NCBI RefSeq assembly: GCF_012927105.1
Contig: NZ_JABBFV010000005.1
Span: 1 to 64,000 of the forward strand
Source of the DNA: Sphingobium psychrophilum
Lineage (GTDB): Bacteria > Pseudomonadota > Alphaproteobacteria > Sphingomonadales > Sphingomonadaceae
DNA: 64,000 bases
Direction of reading: 5' to 3'
A program made the position numbers and the translations under genes. The notes under the pieces are model-generated. The model saw only the letters and a list, made by a program, of their open reading frames with translations. It had not been told where the DNA came from and searched no databases. Shown in pieces: positions 1 through 8,977 of the stretch (the first letter of the stretch is position 1; each line of letters opens with the position of its first letter).

Positions 1-124
1 GCTCCGCGTCGCCTCCGGCTCCGCTGCGCGGCCCCCAGTCGCGCAAGGAATAGTCCGTGAGGGTGATCTCCTGTAGGGAGCATTTACGTGAGGCAATGGC
101 TATGCCGCTCGGGAACATCGCTTA
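1..124. other. Left-edge sequence not matching the expected 5' part of rnr
   Basis: These bases lie where the winged-helix and first cold-shock domains of RNase R should be encoded. All three forward frames carry stops, and the frame of the downstream gene is closed by a TGA at 89-91. I recognise no domain on either strand. It may be a rearrangement or insertion junction, or the end of a neighbouring element, cut by the window edge. Confidence 0.5.
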
Positions 125-2038
125 ATGAGGCAACACGACGTCATGAAGAAACTCGCCAAGGCCGAGGAGGAATTGCTGGGCGTGGTGGAGGTGATGGCCG
201 ACGGCAAGCTATGGCTGCGCCCGGTCGACAAGCGCATCCGAAAGGACACGCCGATCAGCGATGTCGGCAACGCCAAGCCCGGCGATCTGGTGCTGGCCGA
301 ACCCCATGGCCGCCCGCCGCGCATTGCCGCGCGCGTCACCGACATTCTCGGCGATCCCTTCGCCCCGCGCAGTTTCAGCCTGATCGCGATCCACAAGCAC
401 GGCATCCCCCATGTCTTCCCGGAGCGGGTGGAGGAGGAAGCGATCACCGCTTCCGCCCTGCCGCTGCACGAGGATAAGCGCGAGGATCTGCGCCACCTGC
501 CGATCGTCGCGATCGACCCGTCCGATGCCCGCGACCATGACGATGCTGTCTGGGCGACCCCGGACGAGGATGAGGGCAATGCCGGCGGCTATAAGGCGAT
601 CGTCGCCATCGCCGACGTCAGCTATTATGTTCGCCCCGGCAGCGCGCTGGACAAGGAAGCGCGCAAGCGCGGCAACAGCGTCTATTTCCCTGACCAGGTC
701 GTGCCGATGCTTCCCCACGACCTGTCGTCCGACATGTGTTCGCTCCGCTCCGGGCAGGACCGGGCGGCGATGGCCTGCCACCTCACCATCAACGCGCAGG
801 GCAAGGTCACCGCCTGGCGCTTCACCCGCGCGGTGATCCGCGTCGCGGCAGTGCTGGCCTATGAAGATGCGCAGGCGGCGATTGACGGCACGGAGGTAGA
901 CGCTGCCCCCACGCCCTCGCGCAAGCAGGCGGACGAGCTACTGGACGTCGCCCTGAAACCCCTCTGGGCCTGCTGGGCGCTGCTGCGCAAGGCGCGGGAG
1001 GCGCGCGATCCGCTGGCGCTCGACCTGCCCGAACGGCGCGTAGTGCTGGACGAGCATGGCAAGATCGTCAGCGTCGCCGTGCGCGAACGGCTCGACGCCC
1101 ATATGCTGATCGAGGATTATATGATCGCGGCGAATGTCGCGGCGGCCAAGGCCCTGGAGGCCAAGAAGGCGCCGGTCATGTACCGCGTCCATGAAGTGCC
1201 CAGCCGCGAAAAACTGGTCGCACTCAAGGACTATCTCGCCACCTTCGATATGGATTTCGCGCTGGGTCAGGTCATACGTCCCTCCACTTTCAACGCCCTG
1301 ATCCGCAAAATCGCCGAGGCGGAGGAGAAGGAGCTGATCATGGTGCAGATTCTGCGCAGCCAGACCCAGGCCTATTATGCGCCGCAGAATATGGGCCATT
1401 TCGGGCTGGCGCTGGGCAGCTACGCGCATTTTACCTCACCCATCCGCCGCTATGCCGACCTGCTGGTGCATCGTGCCCTGGTCGGCGCACACAGCCTGGA
1501 ACTGCCCGTACCAAAGGGCGGGACGATCCCCGACCGCACTGCGCTCAGCCAGGATGATTATGAGAATATGGGCCGGGTCGGCGAACTCATTTCCGGCCAT
1601 GAACGCCGCGCGATGGAGGCGGAGCGCGACACGGTTGACCGTTATGTCGCCGCCTTCCTGTCCGCCCATGTCGGCGAAATCGTGAAGGCGCGCATAACCG
1701 GGGTCCAGAATTTCGGCTTTTTCGCCACGGTCGACGGGCTGGGCGGCGACGGACTGGTGCCTGTTTCCACCATGGGCGGCGAATATTTCCACTATGACGA
1801 AGCGGGCAAGGCGTTGCAGGGGGCCGATAGTGGCGATCGCTACACCGTCGGACAGCGGCTGGAACTAAGGCTGGCGGAGGCCGATCCCATCAATGGCTCG
1901 CTGCGTTTCGAACTGCCTGATAGTCCCGCGCCCCGCGGCGGCCCGATGAAGCGCGACCGCACGCGTCCCGGCACCCATCGCGGGCGGCCGATGAATATCC
2001 GCCACCAGGGCGCAAAACGCGGCAAGCATAAGCGGTAA
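125..2038 (+). CDS. rnr: Ribonuclease R, N-terminally truncated (RNB exoribonuclease)
   Basis: A 3'-5' exoribonuclease of the RNB family that degrades structured RNA in the cytoplasm. Residues about 15-90 resemble the second cold-shock domain. The RNB catalytic centre follows, with the Asp-rich signature IDPSDARDHDDAVW around residues 129-143. An S1 domain (GEIVKARITGVQNFGFF) lies near residues 518-590, and the protein ends in a very basic Arg/Lys tail. At 637 residues it is 100-150 shorter than typical alphaproteobacterial RNase R. The N-terminal winged helix and first cold-shock domain are absent, and the frame is closed just upstream at 89-91. ATG at 125 or 143 are the only plausible starts. 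The catalytic and S1 parts look intact, so the product could still be active, or the gene may be a 5'-deleted remnant. Confidence 0.9.
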   Translation: MRQHDVMKKLAKAEEELLGVVEVMADGKLWLRPVDKRIRKDTPISDVGNAKPGDLVLAEPHGRPPRIAARVTDILGDPFAPRSFSLIAIHKHGIPHVFPERVEEEAITASALPLHEDKREDLRHLPIVAIDPSDARDHDDAVWATPDEDEGNAGGYKAIVAIADVSYYVRPGSALDKEARKRGNSVYFPDQVVPMLPHDLSSDMCSLRSGQDRAAMACHLTINAQGKVTAWRFTRAVIRVAAVLAYEDAQAAIDGTEVDAAPTPSRKQADELLDVALKPLWACWALLRKAREARDPLALDLPERRVVLDEHGKIVSVAVRERLDAHMLIEDYMIAANVAAAKALEAKKAPVMYRVHEVPSREKLVALKDYLATFDMDFALGQVIRPSTFNALIRKIAEAEEKELIMVQILRSQTQAYYAPQNMGHFGLALGSYAHFTSPIRRYADLLVHRALVGAHSLELPVPKGGTIPDRTALSQDDYENMGRVGELISGHERRAMEAERDTVDRYVAAFLSAHVGEIVKARITGVQNFGFFATVDGLGGDGLVPVSTMGGEYFHYDEAGKALQGADSGDRYTVGQRLELRLAEADPINGSLRFELPDSPAPRGGPMKRDRTRPGTHRGRPMNIRHQGAKRGKHKR

Positions 2039-2047
2039 TATCGACGA

Positions 2048-2503
2048 TCAACTCAACCGGTCGATCGCCTCGCTATCCAGCCCGCCCGGAATGATCATGA
2101 GCGGGCAGGGCAGCTTGCCCGCGTCCGCGCCCGCAAAATGCGTCACCAGTTTCCCCGGATTGCCGCTGGCCGCAGCGCCCAGCACAAGCGCGGCGACATC
2201 GTCCATCTCGTCCAATGTGCCGCGCACCACTGTCACGGCGTCGCCCTGGCGCACGGTGATGCTGGGACGGATGCCCGATTCATCGGTCAGCGTGCCCGCT
2301 GCGCTCGTCACCAGCGCCTCGGCGCGTTGCAGCGCCTCATCCTCCATCGTGGCCTGGACGCCACCCCATTGCACGAACTCGGCCGGCGGGATCAGCGCCA
2401 GGATGCGGACCGCGCCGCCGGTCTTGGCTGCGCGCCGCGCCGCGAAGCGCAAAGCGGTTTCCGCTTCCGGCGATTCGTCCACGACGACCAGATATGTCCG
2501 CAC
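2048..2503 (-). CDS. Universal stress protein family (UspA-like)
   Basis: A 151-residue single-domain Usp protein that starts with the usual first strand (MRTYLVVVDESPEAETALRF). It ends with the family's last strand and loop (VLGAAASGNPGKLVTHF, then CPLMIIPGG). In ATP-binding members the motif is G-x2-G-x9-G-S/T. Here the spacing is disrupted, so nucleotide binding is doubtful. It is convergent with rnr, with stop codons only 9 bp apart. Family membership is clear; the role is not. Confidence 0.85.
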   Translation of the reverse strand: MRTYLVVVDESPEAETALRFAARRAAKTGGAVRILALIPPAEFVQWGGVQATMEDEALQRAEALVTSAAGTLTDESGIRPSITVRQGDAVTVVRGTLDEMDDVAALVLGAAASGNPGKLVTHFAGADAGKLPCPLMIIPGGLDSEAIDRLS

Positions 2504-2688
2504 TTCTTATCGCCCCTCGCATGCAATTAATGGAGCAGGCTATCGGTAAAAGCGCCCAACTAACCATAAGGGTGAAATGTGCGGGATAAAAGCCTCTCTG
2601 GCAAGGCGTCGCTTGACCGATCCGGCGAATGGGTGAAAACGGGCATCAAAATGACCAAAGCCGTAAAGCCAAGAAGAGGCCCGAAAGC

Positions 2689-4014
2689 ATGAGCAAGACG
2701 ATCCAGATGCCCGCATTGTCCCCGACCATGGAGGAAGGGACGCTGGCCAAATGGCTGGTCAAGGAGGGCGATACGGTATCGTCCGGCGATCTGCTGGCGG
2801 AGATCGAGACTGACAAGGCGACGATGGAATTCGAAGCGGTCGATGAGGGCGTCATCGCCAAGATCCTGATCGCCGAAGGGGCCGAAGGCGTGAAGGTCGG
2901 CACCGTGATCGCCATCATCGCCGAAGAGGGCGAAGATGCTGCGACCGTCGCCGCTGGCGGTGCCAAGGCGGACGCTGCCCCCGCGCCCAAGGCTGACCCC
3001 GTTCCTGAAAAGGCCGACGCCGCAGCCGCCCCGAAGGCGGACGCCGCACCCGCGCCCAAGGCTGAGGCCGCCGCGCCCAAGCCTGCGATTGCATCGGACG
3101 ATCGCGTGAAGGCCAGCCCGCTGGCGCGTCGCCTGGCGCAGGCCAAGGGCGTAGATCTGGCCAGCATCACCGGCACTGGCACCAACGGCCGCATCGTCAA
3201 GGCCGATATCGAAGGCGCACAGCCCGGCGCCGCTGCGCCTGCGGCTGCCCCCGCCGCACCTGCCGCTACCGCCGCCGCGCCTGCTGCTCCCGCACCGGTC
3301 GCTGCCGCCGCGCAGGATTTCGGCATCCCGCACGAAGTTGTCAAACTCAGTGGTATGCGCAAGACGATCGCGCGCCGCCTGACCGAGTCGAAGCAGCAGG
3401 TGCCCCACATCTACCTCACCGTCGACATCCAGCTCGACAAACTGCTCAAGCTGCGCGGCGAACTCAACGCCGGCCTCGCCAGCCGCAAGGTCAAGCTGTC
3501 TGTCAACGACCTGCTGATCAAGGCGCTGGGCGTTGCGTTGGTGCAGGTGCCCGAATGTAACGTGCAGTTCGCCGGCGACCAGATGCTGCAATTCCAGCGC
3601 GCCGACATCAGTGTCGCCGTGTCGATCCCCGGCGGCCTCATCACCCCGATCATCACCGACGCGGGCGGCAAGGGCGTCGCCGCCATTTCCAACGCGATGA
3701 AGGATCTGGCCAGCCGCGCTAAGGACGGCAAGCTCAAGCCAGAAGAATATCAGGGCGGCACCGCGTCGCTGTCCAACATGGGCATGTTCGGCATCAAGCA
3801 GTTCGAAGCGGTCATTAACCCGCCCCAGGCGATGATCATGGCGATCGGTGTTGGTGAAAAGCGGCCCTTCGTGGTGGATGACTCGCTCCAGATCGCGACC
3901 GTCATGTCCGCCACCGGCAGCTTCGATCATCGCGCCATCGACGGCGCAGACGGCGCGCGCCTGATGAAGGCGTTCAAGGAACTGGTCGAAAACCCGATCG
4001 GCATGCTCGCCTGA
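2689..4014 (+). CDS. Dihydrolipoyllysine acetyltransferase, E2 of pyruvate dehydrogenase
   Basis: The core of the pyruvate dehydrogenase complex: it moves the acetyl group from lipoamide to CoA. Residues 1-80 are a lipoyl domain with the modified lysine in [11 protein letters not shown] (K43). A long Ala/Pro/Lys linker with near-repeats of KADAAPAPK follows, then an E3/E1-binding domain ([15 protein letters not shown]) and a second Ala/Pro linker. The catalytic domain ends with DHRAIDG (catalytic His about 414). The ATG at 2689 begins the lipoyl domain at [17 protein letters not shown] and has a purine-rich GAAGAGG upstream; an in-frame ATG at 2629 would add 20 unrelated residues. It overlaps the next gene by 1 bp. 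The E1 genes are not in the window. Confidence 0.95.
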   Translation: MSKTIQMPALSPTMEEGTLAKWLVKEGDTVSSGDLLAEIETDKATMEFEAVDEGVIAKILIAEGAEGVKVGTVIAIIAEEGEDAATVAAGGAKADAAPAPKADPVPEKADAAAAPKADAAPAPKAEAAAPKPAIASDDRVKASPLARRLAQAKGVDLASITGTGTNGRIVKADIEGAQPGAAAPAAAPAAPAATAAAPAAPAPVAAAAQDFGIPHEVVKLSGMRKTIARRLTESKQQVPHIYLTVDIQLDKLLKLRGELNAGLASRKVKLSVNDLLIKALGVALVQVPECNVQFAGDQMLQFQRADISVAVSIPGGLITPIITDAGGKGVAAISNAMKDLASRAKDGKLKPEEYQGGTASLSNMGMFGIKQFEAVINPPQAMIMAIGVGEKRPFVVDDSLQIATVMSATGSFDHRAIDGADGARLMKAFKELVENPIGMLA

Positions 4015-4415
4015 TGCCCTATGCCGACGAAACCCCGCCGGACATTAGTCCAGCGGTTCGGGTCATCGCCATGCCGACCGATACCAATCCCTATGGGGAT
4101 ATTTTCGGCGGCTGGTTGATGAGCGTGATGGACTCGGCGGCCGGATCGGTCGCCGCCCGGCACAGCCATGGCCGCGCCGTGACCATCGCGGTGGAGGGGA
4201 TGACCTTCCTCCGCCCGGTCGTCGTTGGCGACGAGGTTTCGGTTTTTGCAACGCTCAAATCCGTCGGGCGCACGTCGATGAAGATCTATGTAGAAGCGTG
4301 GCGTCGCGCCCGGCATGATGACCGGTCCTATCGCGTGACCCATGCGACTTTCAGCTTCGTGGCGATCGGAGAGGATCGCCAGCCCCGTTCCGTACCGCCG
4401 CTTCCGGCGGAATAA
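4014..4415 (+). CDS. Acyl-CoA thioesterase, hotdog fold (YciA-like)
   Basis: A 133-residue single hotdog domain. Family members hydrolyse acyl-CoA thioesters to free acid and CoA. The signature is TNPYGDIFGGWLMSVMDSAA, with the conserved Asn and Asp and the helix-capping Gly-Gly, followed by TFLRPVVVGDEVSVFA. The ATG overlaps the E2 stop (TGATG), so it is translationally coupled to E2 and lies between the E2 and E3 genes. That placement suggests a link to acetyl-CoA or CoA supply, but the substrate cannot be read from the sequence. Confidence 0.9.
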   Translation: MPYADETPPDISPAVRVIAMPTDTNPYGDIFGGWLMSVMDSAAGSVAARHSHGRAVTIAVEGMTFLRPVVVGDEVSVFATLKSVGRTSMKIYVEAWRRARHDDRSYRVTHATFSFVAIGEDRQPRSVPPLPAE

Positions 4416-4432
4416 GTTTAGAGAGACTGACC

Positions 4433-5827
4433 ATGGCTGATACTTATGACGTCATCGTTTTGGGCTCCGGCCCCGGCGGCTATGTCGCCGCGATCCGTTC
4501 CGCCCAACTGGGCCTCAAGACCGCGATCGTTGAGCGCGAAAATCTGGGCGGCATCTGCCTCAACTGGGGCTGCATCCCGACCAAGGCGCTGCTTCGGTCT
4601 GCTGAAATCTTCCATTATATGCAACATGCCAAAGATTATGGCCTCGCCGCCGACAACATCACTGCCGACATCGAAGCCGTGGTGAAGCGTTCGCGCGGCG
4701 TCGCCAAACAGCTTAATCAGGGCGTCACGCACCTGATGAAGAAGAACAAGATCGCCGTCCATATGGGCGACGGCAAGTTGCTGGGCAAAGGCAAGCTGTC
4801 TGTCACCAAGGATGGCAAGACCGAAGAACTGACCGCCAAGAACATCATCGTCGCCACCGGCGCGCGCGCGCGCGACCTGCCCTTCGCCAAGGCGGACGGC
4901 AAGCGCGTGTGGACCTATCGCCACGCGATGACCCCGGCGGAAATGCCGACCAAGCTGCTGGTCATCGGATCGGGCGCGATCGGCATCGAATTTGCCAGCT
5001 TCTATAACGACATGGGCGCGGACGTGACCGTGGTTGAGATGATGGACCGCGTCGTCCCGGTCGAGGATGCCGATGTCTCCGCCTTCCTTGAAAAGGCGCT
5101 CAAGAAGCAGGGCATGACCATCATGACCGGCGCGGGCGTCGAAACGCTGGACGTTGGCGCGAACGGCGTGAAGGCCGCGATCAAGGGCAAGGACGGCAAG
5201 GTGGTGAATGGCGAATACAGCCATGTCATCGTCGCTGTCGGCATCGTCCCCAATACCGAGAATATCGGTCTGGAAGAGCTGGGCATCAAGGCCGAGCGCG
5301 GCCACATCGTCACCGACCCGACCTGCAAGACCAATGTCGATGGCATCTGGGCGATCGGCGACGTGACCGCCCCGCCATGGTTGGCGCATAAGGCCAGCCA
5401 TGAAGGCGTGATCGTGGCCGAAGCTATTGCCGGCAAGCATCCCCACGCGATGGATGTGCGCAACATTCCTGGCTGCACCTATTGCCACCCGCAGATCGCC
5501 AGCGTCGGCCTGACCGAAGCCAAGGCGAAGGAAGCCGGTTACGAGGTGAAGGTCGGCATGTTCCCCTTCATCGGCAATGGCAAGGCGATCGCACTGGGCG
5601 AAGCGGAAGGCTTCACCAAGACGGTCTTCGACGCCAAGACCGGCGAATTGCTGGGCGCACACATGATCGGCGCGGAAGTGACCGAGATGATCCAGGGCTT
5701 CACCATCGGCAAAACGCTGGAGACGACCGAGGCGGAATTGATGCACACGGTCTTCCCGCATCCGACCATCTCTGAATCAATGCATGAAAGTGTATTGGCG
5801 GCTTATGGCCGTGCGCTCCATATCTGA
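4433..5827 (+). CDS. lpdA: Dihydrolipoyl dehydrogenase (E3)
   Basis: A flavoprotein that reoxidises dihydrolipoamide with NAD+ for 2-oxoacid dehydrogenase complexes. The N-terminal FAD motif is VIVLGSGPGGYVAA. The redox-active disulfide is in GGICLNWGCIPTK (C42/C47). An NAD-binding GSGAIGIEFASF lies mid-protein, a second FAD contact is GIWAIGDVT, and the C-terminal base is in HPTISESMHES. Its 464 residues are the normal length. It follows the thioesterase by 17 bp in the E2-thioesterase-E3 operon, with GAGAGACTGACC just before the ATG. Confidence 0.96.
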   Translation: MADTYDVIVLGSGPGGYVAAIRSAQLGLKTAIVERENLGGICLNWGCIPTKALLRSAEIFHYMQHAKDYGLAADNITADIEAVVKRSRGVAKQLNQGVTHLMKKNKIAVHMGDGKLLGKGKLSVTKDGKTEELTAKNIIVATGARARDLPFAKADGKRVWTYRHAMTPAEMPTKLLVIGSGAIGIEFASFYNDMGADVTVVEMMDRVVPVEDADVSAFLEKALKKQGMTIMTGAGVETLDVGANGVKAAIKGKDGKVVNGEYSHVIVAVGIVPNTENIGLEELGIKAERGHIVTDPTCKTNVDGIWAIGDVTAPPWLAHKASHEGVIVAEAIAGKHPHAMDVRNIPGCTYCHPQIASVGLTEAKAKEAGYEVKVGMFPFIGNGKAIALGEAEGFTKTVFDAKTGELLGAHMIGAEVTEMIQGFTIGKTLETTEAELMHTVFPHPTISESMHESVLAAYGRALHI

Positions 5828-6545
5828 TCGGCGCACATTGACGCTGAAAGGCGCGGGGGCTTTGGCTCTCGCGCTTTTTTGCGTTCTGGCGATTGCGCTG
5901 ATGCAGCGGGCTGGATGGCTCGACGGCCTGAACGTCGGGCTGATGACCGCGGCCGGGCAGGCGCGGGAAACGGCGATAGGCGGCCCTGTCACCATGGTCA
6001 TGAGGCTCGCATCGGCGGTCGGCGGAACCGCTGGGCGCATGGCGTTGCTGGCTGCGGCGTTGCTGCCCCTATTATGGTTCGGGCGTTGGCGCGCGGCGCG
6101 ATGGCTCGCCTTGACGATCGCAGGTGGGACGCTGCTCAACCTTGGCTTGAAACAGATTTTTGCCGCGCCGCGGCCCGACCTGTTCCCTCATCTCGATATC
6201 GTCCACACCTATAGTTTTCCCAGCGGCCATGCGGCGGGCAACATGATGTTCTTCGGCGCCATTGCGATACTGGCGGGATCGCGCGCCGGCTATGCCGTCG
6301 CCGCTGCCATCATCGCCCTGATCGGCGTCAGCCGCGTCTGGCTCGGCGTCCATTGGCCCAGCGACGTCACCGCCGGCTGGATCGAGGGGCTGGGCTGGCT
6401 CGCTCTGTGTCGAGTCTGGTTACCAGCGCGGGGAGGGGAGCAACAGGGCGCGGGCGATGCTTTCATGCGGCGGCATCCCGTCGCTGGTGACGAAGCCATG
6501 CACCCAGAAACTGTCGAACACGGTCGCGGCAGCAATCAGCAATAG
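5805..6545 (+). CDS. PAP2-family membrane phosphatase
   Basis: A membrane-bound phosphatase of the type-2 phosphatidic acid phosphatase superfamily, which dephosphorylates lipid phosphates such as phosphatidate or polyprenyl diphosphate. The three motifs are all present: KQIFAAPRP, PSGHA and SRVWLGVHWPSD. There are about five to six hydrophobic segments. The start is uncertain: an ATG at 5784 overlaps lpdA by 44 bp, and one at 5805 overlaps it by 23 bp. The hydrophilic last 35 or so residues run into the opposite-strand gene, with a 126-bp convergent overlap. The natural substrate is unknown. Confidence 0.85.
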   Translation: MAVRSISDRRTLTLKGAGALALALFCVLAIALMQRAGWLDGLNVGLMTAAGQARETAIGGPVTMVMRLASAVGGTAGRMALLAAALLPLLWFGRWRAARWLALTIAGGTLLNLGLKQIFAAPRPDLFPHLDIVHTYSFPSGHAAGNMMFFGAIAILAGSRAGYAVAAAIIALIGVSRVWLGVHWPSDVTAGWIEGLGWLALCRVWLPARGGEQQGAGDAFMRRHPVAGDEAMHPETVEHGRGSNQQ

Positions 6546-7901
6546 CACGATCGCGGCAACGGCGAAGATCCGTTGCGCGCCGCGTATCGCGCTGTCGGGC
6601 GACAGGGCGATGAGCACCAGCGGCAGCAGCGGCAGGAAATAACGCCCCTGCGTCCCCTGAATATAGTCCGCGCCCAGCGGCGTCCCCGTCAGATACATGG
6701 CCGTTTCGATCAGCAGCGCAACGCCTGCCGCAACCGCCAGCCACCACAGCCGCTGGCCAAAGCCGAAGCGCGCGCCGCTGCCATTGGCGACGCCCGCGCC
6801 GAGCATCAGCAGCCCCAACGGATAGGCGAACAACGGCAACAGGATGGCGTTCCATCCGAAACGCCCGACGATTTGCAGCGCATAGATCGGCGCGCGCTCG
6901 ACCACGCTGCTGACGAGGATGCTGACATAACCGACCGGGTCATGCAGCAGGATGGCAAGCTGATCGCGCAGCGGCGCGGTCATCATCGTCTCGCCCGTCT
7001 TGCGCGACTGGATATGATAGAGCGCCTGGCTCCCGCCAGAATAGTGCATCCAGCCGACGAAGACGATCGCACCCAGCACCATCGCGCCCAGGATCACGCC
7101 CGCGCGCAGGTCGCGGCGATCCTGCGGCCAGCGCAGTCCCGCCGCCATGATCGGCAGATAGACGCCTTTGCACAGCGCCAGCAGCGGCCCCGTTACCAGC
7201 AAGGCCGCCGATCGCGCCGGTGCCGCCCCCATGAACCCGGTGCGCAGCGCCAGCGCCAGGCCCAGAAAGCCAAGCCCGTTAATGACCGCATCGGGCGACA
7301 GCGATCCTGTTTGATAGGCGAAGGTCGGCAGCAAGGCGGTGGCGAGCAAGGCGTTTCTGCCGAACGGCAACAGGCGTAGCGCCGCGATCAGCAGCGCCAG
7401 TCCGGTCAGAGCATTGACCAGCCGCCCGACATAGAAAGTATCGATCCAGGGCAGGTCCAGCGCGCGCCCCAGCGTCAGCCCCACCGCACCCGGTGCATAA
7501 AGGCTGGGCGCATAGCTGGCGACGTTGGGAAAATCCGCAAAGGCCGTGCCCGGACGACCGGCGTCGGCGGCTGCGCTGTCGACGATCTGCGCCCGGTCGA
7601 AGCGTCGCGGCGTCGGCGGCACGTCGGTCGGAAAATCTACGCCATGAATATCCAGCGCCGCCCGAGGCAGTTCTGCACCGATCGCTTCGCCGCGCTGTTC
7701 GGACAGGACGATGCCCTGCGTCAGCGCCAACGCCTTCATATAATGCTGGTTCTCGTCCGGCGCCTGAAAGGGCGGGGTGACGATGGCGAAGAAGAACGTG
7801 GCGATGCAGACGGACGTGAGGAGCAGCGTTTCGATCACCGTCCATGGCGCCGCAAACAGCATGTTGGCCGTGCCGGTAAATCTGCTCCGCTCGTTCCGCA
7901 T
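6420..7901 (-). CDS. DUF2142 multi-pass membrane protein
   Basis: A 493-residue integral membrane protein with roughly ten to twelve hydrophobic segments. The first extracytoplasmic loop has an acidic motif, FQAPDENQHYMKALAL, characteristic of DUF2142 and reminiscent of GT-C glycosyltransferases that use lipid-linked sugars. That makes a role in transferring sugars to a surface polymer plausible, but no substrate can be assigned. It stands alone on the minus strand, and its 3' end overlaps the PAP2 gene tail. Confidence 0.8.
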   Translation of the reverse strand: MRNERSRFTGTANMLFAAPWTVIETLLLTSVCIATFFFAIVTPPFQAPDENQHYMKALALTQGIVLSEQRGEAIGAELPRAALDIHGVDFPTDVPPTPRRFDRAQIVDSAAADAGRPGTAFADFPNVASYAPSLYAPGAVGLTLGRALDLPWIDTFYVGRLVNALTGLALLIAALRLLPFGRNALLATALLPTFAYQTGSLSPDAVINGLGFLGLALALRTGFMGAAPARSAALLVTGPLLALCKGVYLPIMAAGLRWPQDRRDLRAGVILGAMVLGAIVFVGWMHYSGGSQALYHIQSRKTGETMMTAPLRDQLAILLHDPVGYVSILVSSVVERAPIYALQIVGRFGWNAILLPLFAYPLGLLMLGAGVANGSGARFGFGQRLWWLAVAAGVALLIETAMYLTGTPLGADYIQGTQGRYFLPLLPLVLIALSPDSAIRGAQRIFAVAAIVLLLIAAATVFDSFWVHGFVTSDGMPPHESIARALLLPSPRW

Positions 7902-7984
7902 GGCCGCACCCTATGCGGCGCAGCTTAACATTTCGCGACCGTAATCCTTTATTGCTGGGAAGATAGCAGGGGAGCGGAGGGTCT

Positions 7985-8926
7985 TTACGCCTCCGCCTCT
8001 TCCCGCTCGACCGGTGGATGCAGTCGCAGCCGGGTCACGCGGCGGCCGTCGCTCGCGACGATCTCCAACTTCCAGCCGCTAGGGCCATGGTCCAGTATCT
8101 CGCCCGGTTCCGGCACCCGTCCCGCGAGGACGAACGCCAGGCCGCCCAGCGTGTCCACATCTTCCTCGACCTCGCCCAGTCTCTCGTCAATCTCCTCTGC
8201 CACATCGTCCAGTTCGGCACGCGCATCGGCTTCCCACAGGCCGCCGTCCAGCGGCACCAGCATCGCTTCGGGCGCATCGTCATGCTCATCCTCGACGTCG
8301 CCGACGATTTCTTCGACCAGATCTTCGAAGGTCAACAGGCCCTCTGTGCCGGAATATTCATCCAGTACGATGGCGAGATGGGTGCGCTTGGCGCGCATTT
8401 CGGCGAGCAGGTCGAGCGCCCCCATGCTTTCGGGCACATAGAGCGGCTGGCGGATCAGCGGTTCCAGCGTCTCCGGCACTGGCGACTTGCCGGCCAGGAT
8501 CGCGAAAGCGTCGCGAATGTGGATCATGCCGACGATGGTATCGAGCGTCCCGCGATAGACCGGCACGCGGCTATGCCCCGCCTCGGCAAACAGATCGGCC
8601 AATTCGGCAAAGCTCGCCGTCTCCTCGATCGCGACAATGTCCGCGCGTGGCACGGCGACGTCATCGACGGTATGTTCGGAAAAATGGAGCAGGTTGCGCA
8701 CCATCTGGCGCTCGATCGCCGACAGGTCGCCCTTGGCCGGCGCTGCGCTATTCTCGTCCTGTTCGTCCTCGTCATATTCGTCGAGCGCTTCTTCCAACTC
8801 CTTGCGGAGACTGGTTTCCTCACCCTCGCCGAACAGGAGCGACTTGATGCCGCTCCACAGGCCGCCCTCGTTGCTACTTTCCCCTTCTTTCGAAGCGGTG
8901 CCGTCCTTGGGACTGCCGTCAGCCAT
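7985..8926 (-). CDS. CBS-domain CorC/HlyC-type protein
   Basis: A 313-residue soluble protein without the N-terminal membrane DUF21 domain. The N-terminus is acidic and linker-like (to about residue 70). A pair of CBS domains follows (MVRNLLHFSEHTVDDVAVPR and the repeat around VPVYRGTLDTIVGMIHIRD), then a C-terminal transporter-associated domain (VGDVEDEHDD onward). Relatives are annotated CorC or TlyC and linked to Mg/Co efflux or envelope integrity. It is the last gene of the miaB-phoH-ybeY-corC order, where it is conserved in many proteobacteria. Confidence 0.88.
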   Translation of the reverse strand: MADGSPKDGTASKEGESSNEGGLWSGIKSLLFGEGEETSLRKELEEALDEYDEDEQDENSAAPAKGDLSAIERQMVRNLLHFSEHTVDDVAVPRADIVAIEETASFAELADLFAEAGHSRVPVYRGTLDTIVGMIHIRDAFAILAGKSPVPETLEPLIRQPLYVPESMGALDLLAEMRAKRTHLAIVLDEYSGTEGLLTFEDLVEEIVGDVEDEHDDAPEAMLVPLDGGLWEADARAELDDVAEEIDERLGEVEEDVDTLGGLAFVLAGRVPEPGEILDHGPSGWKLEIVASDGRRVTRLRLHPPVEREEAEA

Positions 8927-8977
8927 AATCGCGTCTATTCCCCTGTCAGAGCGTTTTCTCTCGAGAAAACGCGACCA

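Noticed and set aside
2940..3330. Repeated GCC/AAG-rich DNA in the E2 gene
   Set aside because: It encodes the flexible Ala/Pro/Lys linkers normal for E2 proteins and is not a CRISPR or mobile repeat.
2560..3930. 456-codon open frame on the minus strand
   Set aside because: It is antisense to the E2 gene. Its composition is typical of a G+C-rich shadow frame and it shows no domain.
4418..5761. 447-codon open frame on the minus strand
   Set aside because: Antisense to lpdA; a low-complexity His/Asp/Gly-rich product without motifs.
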